A stretch of DNA of 39,891 nucleotides from Salinicola peritrichatus (GTDB lineage: Bacteria; Pseudomonadota; Gammaproteobacteria; Pseudomonadales; Halomonadaceae), in NCBI RefSeq assembly GCF_003206715.1, contig NZ_PZJU01000057.1:1-39891 (forward strand), in the 5' to 3' direction. The translations under genes and the position numbers were made by a program. This document shows, in pieces, positions 23,437 through 31,447 of the stretch; positions within the stretch are counted from its first letter, which is position 1; every line of letters begins with the position of its first letter. The notes under the pieces are model-generated. The model saw only the letters and a program-made list of their open reading frames with translations. It had not been told where the DNA came from and made no database searches.

Positions 23437-24488
23437 CACGCTATGACGCCGCCACCTTGCGCGAGACGCTGACGACGCTGTTTGCGGAAAATGGCGCCAG
23501 CGACGACGTCGCTCGCACCACCGCGCGGATCCTGGTCGAGGGCGATCTGCTCGGCCACCATACCCATGGCGTGAAGCTGGCCAACGGTTATCTGAAGGAT
23601 CTCACGGCAGGCCACGCCTGCGGCGATCCGGCACGCTTGGAGATCCAGCAGAACAGTCCCGTGGCCGCGCTGTTCGATGGTCACTATCTGTTGGGCCCCT
23701 ATCTGGTCCAGCGCGCGCTGGATCACTGCCGCGAGGCGGCCGAAACCTTCGGCGTCGGCATCGTCAGTCTCAAGCGTTCGCATCACATTGCTTGCCTGGC
23801 CGCCTACCTGCAGCCGCTGGTGGAGGCCAACCTGATTCCGCTGGTCCTGAGTTCCGATCCGGCGGTCGCCTCGGTCGCCCCGTTCGGGGGGCTAGATCGG
23901 GTCTATACGCCCAACCCGCTGGCGATCGGCATTCCCGGCCGCGAGCAGCCGATGCTGATCGACGTAAGCATGTCGACCATCACCAACGGCACCGTGGCCA
24001 AGACCCGCGCCACCGGCGGCAGGCTGGAACACCCGGCGATTCTCTCCGGCGAAGGCGAACTCAGCGACGATCCCGAGGCCTATTTTGCCGAGCCCGGCGG
24101 CAGTATCCTGCCATTGGGGGAGTTGGCCTTCGGCCACAAGGGATTCGCTCTCGGCCTGATGGTCGAGGCACTGACCTCGGCGCTCTCCGGCTTCGGCCGC
24201 AAGGACGCCCCCACTGGCTGGGGCGCTTCGGTGATGGTCATGGTGATCGATCCGGCACGTTTCGGCGGCGTGGATGCCTTCCTCGACGAGACCGATCACC
24301 TGGCCCGCCGCTGCCTCGATTCCCGCCCCCGCGAAGCGGGCAAGCCGGTACGCCTGCCCGGCCAGTCGGGCCTCGCGCGGCGCCGCGACTATCTCGAAAG
24401 AGGAATCCCGCTGCCGCAGGACGTGGTCGAGGCATTGCGTGAAGCCGTGGCAAACTCGTCCCTGGCCGGCAAGGCACCTTTTGCCTGA
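23433..24488 (+). CDS. Ldh-family (malate/L-lactate/sulfolactate dehydrogenase type) oxidoreductase
   Basis: A 351-residue NAD(P)-dependent oxidoreductase of the Ldh_2 superfamily, unrelated to classical Rossmann dehydrogenases. Recognisable family blocks are GDLLGHHTHGVKLANGYLKDL (with the active-site His), FGVGIVSLKRSHHIACLAAYL, PNPLAIGIPGREQPMLIDVSMS and FGHKGFALGLMVEALTSALSG. It is translationally coupled to tctA. Family members act on 2-hydroxy/2-oxo acids or cyclic imines. Placement with xylX suggests a 2-keto acid derived from a pentonate, but no known Weimberg step needs it, so the role is open. Confidence 0.85.
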   Translation: MTRYDAATLRETLTTLFAENGASDDVARTTARILVEGDLLGHHTHGVKLANGYLKDLTAGHACGDPARLEIQQNSPVAALFDGHYLLGPYLVQRALDHCREAAETFGVGIVSLKRSHHIACLAAYLQPLVEANLIPLVLSSDPAVASVAPFGGLDRVYTPNPLAIGIPGREQPMLIDVSMSTITNGTVAKTRATGGRLEHPAILSGEGELSDDPEAYFAEPGGSILPLGELAFGHKGFALGLMVEALTSALSGFGRKDAPTGWGASVMVMVIDPARFGGVDAFLDETDHLARRCLDSRPREAGKPVRLPGQSGLARRRDYLERGIPLPQDVVEALREAVANSSLAGKAPFA

Positions 24489-24536
24489 ATGCCGCAGTTC
24501 AACAGTTCACTCGACAACCGGGAGTTCGCTTTACCC

Positions 24537-25718
24537 ATGGCTCTATTCGATGGTCTATCCGAAGACTTATCCTGTCTCCCCGAAGACGCCGGCCACGCTC
24601 TGCTGGTAGGCCGCGTGTGGCTGGCCAGCGACGATGGCCGCGCCGGCCCGGCCATCGTCGCCGTGCGCGGCGACACGCTGGTGGATATCTCCCGCCACGT
24701 GGCGACCATGGCCGATCTGCTGGAGCGCGACGACGCTGCCTGGCTGGTGCGCGAGGCTCCCGCCACGGAGATCGGCAGCCTGGAACGAATTCTCGACAAC
24801 AGCCAGCGGCAGACTCCGGTCACGCCCTATCTGCTGGCTCCCTGCGATGTCCAGGCGATCAAGGCCTGCGGCGTGACCTTTGCGGTCAGCCTGCTGGAGC
24901 GCGTGATCGAGGAGCAGGCCGGCGGCGATCTCAATCGAGCCAATGCGTTGCGTCAGGAGATTCAATCGCTCATTGGCGGCGACCTGTCGCGGATCAAGCC
25001 CGGTTCGGAGGAAGCGCTGGCGCTCAAGGCGGAGCTTCAGGCACGCGGCGGCTGGTCGCAGTACATGGAAGTGGGCATCGGCCCCGACGCCGAGGTGTTC
25101 TCCAAGGCACAGCCGCTCTCCGCGGTCGGCCATGGCGCGCGCGTGGGGCTGCATCCTGCCTCGCAATGGAACAATCCGGAGCCGGAAATCGTGCTGGCGG
25201 TGGACGCCCAGGGCCAGGTACGCGGCGCGACACTCGGCAACGACGTCAACCTGCGCGATATCGAAGGCCGCAGCGCCCTGCTGCTGGGCAAGGCCAAGGA
25301 CAACAATGCCTCCTGCTCGATCGGCCCCTTCATTCGTCTGTTCGACGAACACTTCTCCATCGACGACGTGCGCAACGCCAAGGTCTCGCTGCGCATCGAA
25401 GGCGAGGACGACGACTTCGTACTCGAAGGCGAGAGCAACATGCGCGAGATCAGTCGCGACCCGCTCGAACTGGTGGCCCAGACCCACGGCGCACACCACC
25501 AGTATCCCGACGGCTTCATGCTGTTCCTCGGCACCATGTTCTCGCCGATCCAGGATCGCGACGGCGCAGGCCAGGGCTTTACCCACCATATCGGCGACCG
25601 CGTCACCATCTCGACGCCTAGGCTGGGCCGGCTGAGCAATGTCGTCGACCGCAGCGACCGCCTGCCGCCATGGACCTTCGGCATCCGCGCGCTACTCGCG
25701 CACCTCGGCGCCCGCTGA
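24537..25718 (+). CDS. xylX: 2-keto-3-deoxy-D-xylonate dehydratase (XylX-like, FAH superfamily)
   Basis: A 393-residue protein matching Caulobacter XylX over its length. Shared segments include IKACGVTFAVSLLERVIEEQAGGD, WSQYMEVGIGPDAEVFSKAQPL, WNNPEPEIVL, LGNDVNLRDIEGRSALLLGKAKDNNASCSIGPF and YPDGFMLFLGTMFSPIQDRDGAGQGFTHHIGDRV. It dehydrates 2-keto-3-deoxypentonate to alpha-ketoglutarate semialdehyde. ATG 24537 is chosen because it is closest to the family N-terminus and has GGGAG upstream. ATG 24489, directly abutting the previous stop, would add 16 residues. It is the last gene of the tct operon. The semialdehyde dehydrogenase expected next is not in the window. Confidence 0.92.
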   Translation: MALFDGLSEDLSCLPEDAGHALLVGRVWLASDDGRAGPAIVAVRGDTLVDISRHVATMADLLERDDAAWLVREAPATEIGSLERILDNSQRQTPVTPYLLAPCDVQAIKACGVTFAVSLLERVIEEQAGGDLNRANALRQEIQSLIGGDLSRIKPGSEEALALKAELQARGGWSQYMEVGIGPDAEVFSKAQPLSAVGHGARVGLHPASQWNNPEPEIVLAVDAQGQVRGATLGNDVNLRDIEGRSALLLGKAKDNNASCSIGPFIRLFDEHFSIDDVRNAKVSLRIEGEDDDFVLEGESNMREISRDPLELVAQTHGAHHQYPDGFMLFLGTMFSPIQDRDGAGQGFTHHIGDRVTISTPRLGRLSNVVDRSDRLPPWTFGIRALLAHLGAR

Positions 25719-25763
25719 AGCGCAATGGATTCACTGGATTGGATTCGCTGAATGCGGGTACGC

Positions 25764-25789
25764 ATCGCCGTCGGTGATCCGACGGCGAT
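25764..25789 (+). terminator. Strong hairpin after xylX
   Basis: ATCGCCGTCG (25764-25773) and CGACGGCGAT (25780-25789) are perfect 10-bp arms around a GTGATC loop, 46 bases after the xylX stop, followed by ACCTTCCC. It is the likely end of the tct-ldh-xylX transcript, although the U-tract is poor. Confidence 0.6.
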
Positions 25790-25824
25790 ACCTTCCCGTC
25801 AGGCATCAATACCGAAACTCAGGG

Positions 25825-25961
25825 GGGCGTTTACAAAATAGGCGAACGAAGGCAAGACAAGGCGAAATCGGTCGAACAGGCGCAGTTTACAGGTAGTAAA
25901 TGAGCATTGTGAGAATGATTTCAACGCTGTATTGCCGAGTGCAGCCCTTTTGTAGGCGCCC
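25825..25961. repeat. 137-bp palindromic element, copy B, between xylX and the LysR gene
   Basis: Ends GGGCGTTTACAAAA and TTTTGTAGGCGCCC are imperfect inverted repeats. The interior matches copy A: AGACAAGGC, a central TTTAC/GTAAA stem (25886-25900) with a different loop (AGGTA), TGAGCATTGTGAG, and AACGCTGTAT. It fills the space between the xylX terminator hairpin and the convergent LysR stop at 25964. Confidence 0.7.
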
Positions 25962-25963
25962 TC

Positions 25964-26893
25964 TCAAGCATCGTGGCGCATCAGTAATACATCGATGAAT
26001 GCCTGAACCACGTCGGAAGGCTCCTCTCCTTTTCTCGTCAGCACGCCGTAGTAACCCAAGGGCTCGCCGATCACCAGTGGCAATGCGGTGAAGGTTCCGG
26101 CAGAAATGGCCGTTGTCAGCACAGAAGTCGGCAACAGTGCAATCATGTCCGACGAACTGACCATTTGCAGGGTCGTCTGCGTCGAGGTCGTCTCGACGAC
26201 ATTGCGTGGAGAAGGGACGCCGGCTTCGGCCAATGCCACCTCGAACAGTCCCCGCATGGGACTGCTCATTGGGTGAAGAATCCATGGCCAATGCACCACC
26301 TCGCCAAGACTCGGCGGTCGACCACATAGTGGGTGGTTTGCACGCACCACGATGGAAACCGGCTCCGCCTGCAAGGGCAGAAAATCGAACAGGTGATGTT
26401 GCGCGTGGTCGGTGAAACGACCGATGACCACGTCGAGTTGCTTGTACTCGAGATCGACCAACAAGCGATCGCTGGAATTCTCGAAGAGGCTGACCGCCAG
26501 CTGTGGGCGCCGGTTTTTGATCGCGGTGATCGCCCGAGGCAGCAATACCGGCGCCGCCCCGGGAACGGCACCGATGGCCAATTTGCCATGCCCCCCTTCA
26601 CGCAGGGAAACCAGGTCATCGATCAGGCGATCGGTATCGTTCAGGATGCTACGCGCATAACGCACCAACAAGCGTCCCGACTCGGTAATTTCCATGCTCC
26701 GTGGCTGACGTGAAAACAGAGTCATGCCGAAAAAGTTTTCGACATCCTTCAGCATCTTGCTGGCGGCCGGCTGGCTCATGTTCATGTGGCGCGCCGTGGC
26801 ATGAAGGTTACGACTTTCGTCCAACGTAACCAGCAATACGAGGTGCTTTATACGCAACCAACTCTTGATATGTATTCGACTATCGTTGGACAT
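25964..26893 (-). CDS. LysR-family transcriptional regulator (GbpR-like), divergent from fucD
   Basis: This 309-residue regulator has a winged helix at about 12-72 (LRIKHLVLLVTLDESRNLHATARHMNMSQPAASKMLKDVENFFG). A LysR substrate domain follows at about 100-300. The KHL and ATARHMNMSQPAASKML pattern and the SMEITESG block resemble GbpR-type regulators of sugar-uptake genes. It is divergent from the L-fuconate dehydratase gene across a 258-bp AT-rich region holding three palindromes. It is therefore the likely activator of the fucD-TRAP2 operon. Confidence 0.9.
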   Translation of the reverse strand: MSNDSRIHIKSWLRIKHLVLLVTLDESRNLHATARHMNMSQPAASKMLKDVENFFGMTLFSRQPRSMEITESGRLLVRYARSILNDTDRLIDDLVSLREGGHGKLAIGAVPGAAPVLLPRAITAIKNRRPQLAVSLFENSSDRLLVDLEYKQLDVVIGRFTDHAQHHLFDFLPLQAEPVSIVVRANHPLCGRPPSLGEVVHWPWILHPMSSPMRGLFEVALAEAGVPSPRNVVETTSTQTTLQMVSSSDMIALLPTSVLTTAISAGTFTALPLVIGEPLGYYGVLTRKGEEPSDVVQAFIDVLLMRHDA

Positions 26894-26926
26894 AGCTATC
26901 TCGATCTTATGCTTTAGTCAAAAAGA

Positions 26927-27024
26927 ATAACTATCGGTTATCAAGCTTGCAAAAAAAACGATTGGCACCCAAGAAATACATTCAATTAGGCTACGAAAGC
27001 TTTCGGAATATCGCTGAATATTCC
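26927..27024. promoter_or_regulatory. Three palindromes in the LysR/fucD divergent promoter
   Basis: Seen directly: ATAAC-TATCG-GTTAT (26927-26941), a LysR-box-like T-N11-A site 34 bp from the LysR start; CGAAAGCTTTCG (26994-27005); and GGAATAT-N6-ATATTCC (27005-27024), directly adjoining the previous one. The surrounding 258 bp are markedly A/T-rich compared with the genes. One of them is probably the LysR site; the others could bind a second regulator. Confidence 0.5.
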
Positions 27025-27151
27025 AAGACTCCGGCATTGAAATCCTTGAAAAACGAAAAGCCAGCCAGCTAATCGTCTCCTTGCAATGGACTGGAAAATC
27101 CAGGTCGTTTCATTAGTAAAAATTCGTCATTAGCCGAGGAAACAGGTCAAC

Positions 27152-28450
27152 ATGCCCAGGATTCAAAGTGTCGAAGCCCAGGACATCCGCTTCCCGACTT
27201 CCCGTCAGCTCGATGGCTCGGATGCGATGAATGCCGCTCCCGACTACTCGGCGACCTATGTCACGCTGCGGACCGACACCGGCGATGCGCTGAGCGGACA
27301 CGGGCTCAGCTTTACCATCGGCCGCGGCAATGAAATCTGCGTGGCAGCCGTGAATTCCCTGGCCTCCCGCCTGGAAGGCCGCACGCTCGAAGAGATTATC
27401 GCCGACATGGGAGCATTCTGGCGCGACCTGACCAGCGGCGATAGCCAGCTACGCTGGTTGGGGCCGGAGAAGGGCGTCATCCATCTGGCCTGCTCGGCGA
27501 TGATCAATGCGGTGTGGGATCTCTGGGCCAAGCACGAAGGCAAACCGGTGTGGAAGCTGTTGGCGGACATGACGCCGGAAGCGTTGGTCCAGTGCCTCGA
27601 CTTTCGTTTCGTCACCGACGCGCTGACACCCGCGGAGGCCATCGCCCTGCTCAAGCGCCAGCAAGCCGGGAAGGCGGAGCGCGAGGCGATCCTGCGCCAG
27701 CAGGGTTATCCCGGCTACACCACCTCGGCCGGCTGGCTCGGTTATTCGGAAGACAAGATGCGCCAGCTCTGCCGCGAGGCGCTGGATGAGGGCTGGCAGC
27801 ACTTCAAGCAGAAGGTCGGCGGCGATATCGAGGAGGACCGTCGCCGCGCGCGAATCCTGCGCGAGGAGATCGGCGAATCCCGGGTGTTGATGATGGACGC
27901 CAACCAGATGTGGGACGTCGACGAAGCGATCGTCAACATGCGCCGTCTGGCCGAGTTCAACCCGCACTGGATCGAGGAGCCCACCAGCCCCGACGACATC
28001 CTCGGCCACGCCGAGATCCGCCGCCGCCTCGCCCCCATCGCGGTCGCCACCGGCGAGCACTGTCACAACCGGGTGATGTTCAAGCAACTGTTCCAGGCCG
28101 GCGCGCTCGACTACTGCCAGTTGGATGCCGCCAGGCTCGGCGGGCTCAACGAAGTGATCGTCGTCTTGCTGCTGGCCGCCAAGTACGGCATCCCCGTCTG
28201 CCCGCATGGCGGCGGCGTCGGCCTGTGCGAATACACCCAGCATATTTCGATGTTCGACTACATCGCCGTTTCCGGGTCGATGGAAGATCGCCTGCTGGAG
28301 TATGTCGATCATCTGCACGAGCATTTCCTCGATCCGGTCAGGATTCGTCAGGGCCGCTACCTGGTGCCCGACGCACCCGGCTATGGCGTCAGCATGAAAC
28401 CGGATTCTCTCACCGCCCACCGCTTTCCCGACGGCAGCGCCTGGCAATAG
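27152..28450 (+). CDS. L-fuconate dehydratase (enolase superfamily)
   Basis: This 432-residue enzyme of the mandelate racemase subgroup dehydrates L-fuconate to 2-keto-3-deoxy-L-fuconate. The N-terminus (DIRFPTSRQLDGSDAMN, then SFTIGRGNE) and SQLRWLGPEKGVIHL closely match Xanthomonas FucD. The active-site set is complete: the KxK pair K219/K221 (FKQKVGG), Mg2+ ligands D249, E275 and E302, and the acid H352 in CPHGGGVGLCE. Together these strongly favour fuconate over mannonate or gluconate dehydratase. The start is the ATG at 27152, with GAGGA upstream. The TRAP receptor gene follows 83 bp later. L-fucose to L-fuconate steps are not in the window. Confidence 0.92.
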   Translation: MPRIQSVEAQDIRFPTSRQLDGSDAMNAAPDYSATYVTLRTDTGDALSGHGLSFTIGRGNEICVAAVNSLASRLEGRTLEEIIADMGAFWRDLTSGDSQLRWLGPEKGVIHLACSAMINAVWDLWAKHEGKPVWKLLADMTPEALVQCLDFRFVTDALTPAEAIALLKRQQAGKAEREAILRQQGYPGYTTSAGWLGYSEDKMRQLCREALDEGWQHFKQKVGGDIEEDRRRARILREEIGESRVLMMDANQMWDVDEAIVNMRRLAEFNPHWIEEPTSPDDILGHAEIRRRLAPIAVATGEHCHNRVMFKQLFQAGALDYCQLDAARLGGLNEVIVVLLLAAKYGIPVCPHGGGVGLCEYTQHISMFDYIAVSGSMEDRLLEYVDHLHEHFLDPVRIRQGRYLVPDAPGYGVSMKPDSLTAHRFPDGSAWQ

Positions 28451-28532
28451 GTGCCGTCACCGAGCAACGACGTCGCCGCGACGAGCGACGCCAATGCAAC
28501 AGCGACACGCCAACCATATTCAGGAGTCGATG

Positions 28533-29621
28533 ATGAAAACAACCATGCTCTCCTCCCCTCGCAAGGGAATCCGCCCCTTCGCCGCGTTGATGACGGCGGC
28601 GGTAATGACCATGACCGCCCTGCCGGCGATGGCCGCCACCGAGATGCCGCCGCTGCCCGAGGTCAAGGGTGGCGTCGTCGAAGGTGACGGCAACGACTAC
28701 AACCTGAAGTTCAGTATCGGGTTGACGCAATCCAGCGCTCAATATCGCGGGCTGGAATACTTCAAGGAGATCGTCGAGCAGCGTAGCGACGGCCATATCC
28801 ACGTGGAGCTGTTCCACAGCGCCCAGCTCGGCGACGACCTGCAGGCGGTCAGCGCGCTGCAGGCCGGCACGCTGGAGATGACCGCACCCTCGACCTCACC
28901 GCTGGTCAACATGTTCCCGCAGTTCGCCGTGTTCGATCTGCCGTTTCTGTTCCCGACGCCGGAAGTCGCCGACAAGGTGCTCGATGGCGAGATCGGCGAT
29001 CGCATGTTGAAGGAGGCCACGACCAACGGGCTGGTCGCCATCGGCTGGGCCGAAAACGGTTATCGCCAGTTGACCGACAGCAAGGGTGCGGTCTCGAGCC
29101 CCAACGACCTCGACGGACTGAAGATCCGTACGATGCAGAATCCCATCCACCTGGATATCTGGCGTACTTTGGGCGCCAACCCCACGCCGATGTCCTTCGC
29201 CGAGCTGTTCACCGCGCTGGAGCAGGGTGTCGTCGACGGCCAGGAGAATCCCTGGATCACGATTCAGTCCTCGCGCTTCAACGAGGTGCAGCCATACGCC
29301 ACGGAAACCAATCACGTCTATACCCCGTTCATCACGCTGGTGTCCGAGCGCTTCTGGAATCGCCTGCCGGAAGGCTATCAGCAGTTGCTGGTCGAGGCCG
29401 CCAAGCAGATGGGCACCTACGAGCGCCAGGTCAGCCGTACCCTCAACGACCAGATCAAGCAGGAGCTGAAGGACGAGGGCATGCAGATCACCGAGCTTTC
29501 CCCGGAGCAGGTCAAGGCCTTCCAGGACAAGCTGGCGCCGGTTTACGACGAGTGGCGTGACAAGATCGGCGGCGATCTGATCGACAGCATCCGCGCCGAA
29601 GCCGCCAGCGCTTCCGAATAA
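28533..29621 (+). CDS. TRAP transporter substrate-binding protein (DctP family), copy 2
   Basis: A 362-residue periplasmic receptor with a signal peptide of about 35 residues ending in AVMTMTALPAMA. The DctP core is clear: KFSIGLTQSSAQYRGLEYFKEIVEQRSDGHIHVELFHSAQLGDD and LDGLKIRTMQNPIHLDIWRTLGANPTPMSFAELFTALEQGVVDGQENP, with the carboxylate-binding Arg in KIRTMQ. ATG 28533 has AGGAG (28522-28526) at 6-base spacing; the ATG at 28530 is too close. It differs considerably from copy 1. Placement after fucD suggests L-fuconate or a related 6-deoxyaldonate as ligand. Confidence 0.9.
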   Translation: MKTTMLSSPRKGIRPFAALMTAAVMTMTALPAMAATEMPPLPEVKGGVVEGDGNDYNLKFSIGLTQSSAQYRGLEYFKEIVEQRSDGHIHVELFHSAQLGDDLQAVSALQAGTLEMTAPSTSPLVNMFPQFAVFDLPFLFPTPEVADKVLDGEIGDRMLKEATTNGLVAIGWAENGYRQLTDSKGAVSSPNDLDGLKIRTMQNPIHLDIWRTLGANPTPMSFAELFTALEQGVVDGQENPWITIQSSRFNEVQPYATETNHVYTPFITLVSERFWNRLPEGYQQLLVEAAKQMGTYERQVSRTLNDQIKQELKDEGMQITELSPEQVKAFQDKLAPVYDEWRDKIGGDLIDSIRAEAASASE

Positions 29622-29682
29622 TTCCCTGAACGCCGCCGGCGCTGCGTGCCGGCGGCCACGTCGTGTCATTACGGAGGTCACG

Positions 29683-30171
29683 ATGCGTGCTGACTCGCCC
29701 ACCGCCCGGGGTCTTCTCGGCTGGCTCAAGCTGACGCTGGAAATCGCCGCGGGCATTCTCGTGCTGGGAGTCGTCTTCTGCGTCACGGCCAACGTCTTCG
29801 GCCGCTTCGTGCTCAACGACTCCTATACCTGGGCCGAGGAGATGTCCCGGGTACTGTTCATCTGGCTGGTGTTGCTGGGCGCCGGCGTCGGCAGCCTCGG
29901 CAACGAACACGTCGCGGTGACGTTCTTTCGCGACATTGCGCCCACTCCGCTGCGCTTCGCGGCGAGCCTGCTGACCATCGCCGTCGTTTACATCGTCTGT
30001 ATCTGCATTCTGCTCGCGTTCAAGGATCTGGTGTCCGGCTACGTCAGTGCGACTCCCATGCTGGGGATTCCCCAGACCTATCTCTACAGCGCCATGCCGG
30101 TGATGGCGATTCTCACGCTGATAGCCAACAGCGTGGCGCTGGTCTCCCTGTTGCGGAGGAAGACGGCATGA
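29683..30171 (+). CDS. TRAP transporter small membrane subunit (DctQ family), copy 2
   Basis: A 162-residue membrane protein with four hydrophobic segments: about 18-38, 48-66, 88-110 and 128-150. It carries the DctQ hallmark SYTWAEEMSRVLFIWLVLLGAGVG. Its stop overlaps the start of the large subunit (ATGA at 30168-30171). Its GGAGG lies a few bases before the ATG. Confidence 0.9.
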   Translation: MRADSPTARGLLGWLKLTLEIAAGILVLGVVFCVTANVFGRFVLNDSYTWAEEMSRVLFIWLVLLGAGVGSLGNEHVAVTFFRDIAPTPLRFAASLLTIAVVYIVCICILLAFKDLVSGYVSATPMLGIPQTYLYSAMPVMAILTLIANSVALVSLLRRKTA

Positions 30172-31424
30172 TTCTCTGGAGCATCCTGATCGGGCTGGCG
30201 ATCTGTATCGTCATCGGCATGCCGATCTCCTTCGGCCTGGCGGCCATCAGCCTGTTCATCTTCTTCGAGTCCGACTATGCCCTCTCGCCGCTGGTGGCGC
30301 AGGCGGTCAACGGCCTGGACTCCTTTCCGCTACTGGCGATTCCGCTGTTCATTCTGGTCGGCGAGGTCATGAGCGCAGGCGGCATCGCCACCCGACTGGT
30401 GCGCCTGGCCAGCGCCCTGGTGGGCTTCATGGCCGGCGGACTGGGCCAGGTGGCGGTGTTGACCTCGATGTTCTTCGGCGGCATCAGCGGTTCCGCGGTG
30501 GCCGACGCCTCCGCCGTCGGCAGCATGATGATCGAACCGATGAGGCGTCATCGCTACACCGGGCCGCTGGCCACCGCCATCGTGGTCGCCGCCTCGGTGG
30601 TCGGCATCATCATTCCGCCGTCGATCCCGATGATCCTGTTCGGCGTGGTGACCAGTACCTCGATCTCGCAACTGTTCATGGCGGGGATCGTGCCGGGCAT
30701 CCTGATCACCCTGGGGCTGGCGATCACGACCTATGTCCAGTCGCGCAAGAACGGACGCGGACAGCCCTTCTCGTTTCCCGAGCTGGCCAGCGCACTGAAG
30801 GAGGCGTCGCTGGCCCTGCTGCTGCCGATCATCATCGTCGGCGGTATTCTGTCGGGCATCTTCACACCCACGGAGAGCGCCGCGATCGCCCTGGTCTACG
30901 CCTGCGTGGTGTCGTTCTTCGTCTACCGCAGCCTGACCCTGGCGCGTTTCTTCCAGCTGTGTATCACCACCGGCAAGCTGACCGGCGTGGTGCTGCTGTT
31001 GCTGGCTTTCGCCAGCGTGCTGGCCTGGCTGTTGACCGCCAACATGATCCCCCAGCAGCTGGTGGTGAGCCTATCGGCAGTGACCGAGAACAAGTTCCTG
31101 CTGCTCCTGCTGCTGTCGGCGTTCCTGCTGGTCGTCGGCTTCTTCATGGATCTGACGCCGGCGATGGTGATCCTGGCGCCACTGATGACACCGGTGGTGG
31201 TCAAGCTCGGCATCGACCCGGTCTACTTCGGCGTGCTGATGTCGTTCATTCTCGGCATCGGTCTGATCACGCCCCCGGTGGGCACCGTGTTGTATGTCGG
31301 TTGCGGCGTCGGCAAGGTCGGCATGGAAAGCCTGGTGAAGAGCCTGCTGCCCTTCTACTTCACCCTGCTGGCGCTGCTGGTGCTGTTTCTGGTCTTTCCC
31401 GGCCTGGTGCTGTGGTTCCGCTGA
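30168..31424 (+). CDS. TRAP transporter large membrane subunit (DctM family), copy 2
   Basis: A 418-residue polytopic membrane protein. DctM hallmarks are LLAIPLFILVGEVMSAGGIA, FFGGISGSAVADASAVGSMMI, VVGIIIPPSIPMILFGVVT, GIFTPTESAAIALVYA and the C-terminal GIGLITPPVGTVLYVGCG. It is translationally coupled to dctQ copy 2 and completes a second TRAP system in the same window. Confidence 0.92.
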   Translation: MILWSILIGLAICIVIGMPISFGLAAISLFIFFESDYALSPLVAQAVNGLDSFPLLAIPLFILVGEVMSAGGIATRLVRLASALVGFMAGGLGQVAVLTSMFFGGISGSAVADASAVGSMMIEPMRRHRYTGPLATAIVVAASVVGIIIPPSIPMILFGVVTSTSISQLFMAGIVPGILITLGLAITTYVQSRKNGRGQPFSFPELASALKEASLALLLPIIIVGGILSGIFTPTESAAIALVYACVVSFFVYRSLTLARFFQLCITTGKLTGVVLLLLAFASVLAWLLTANMIPQQLVVSLSAVTENKFLLLLLLSAFLLVVGFFMDLTPAMVILAPLMTPVVVKLGIDPVYFGVLMSFILGIGLITPPVGTVLYVGCGVGKVGMESLVKSLLPFYFTLLALLVLFLVFPGLVLWFR

Positions 31425-31447
31425 CAACCGACTTTTGAGAGTGAACC

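Noticed and set aside
27152-28450. D-mannonate dehydratase assignment for the enolase-superfamily gene
   Set aside because: The N-terminal FPTSRQLDGSDAMN block and the KxK/His352 arrangement match L-fuconate dehydratase. Mannonate dehydratases of this fold have a different N-terminus and base set.
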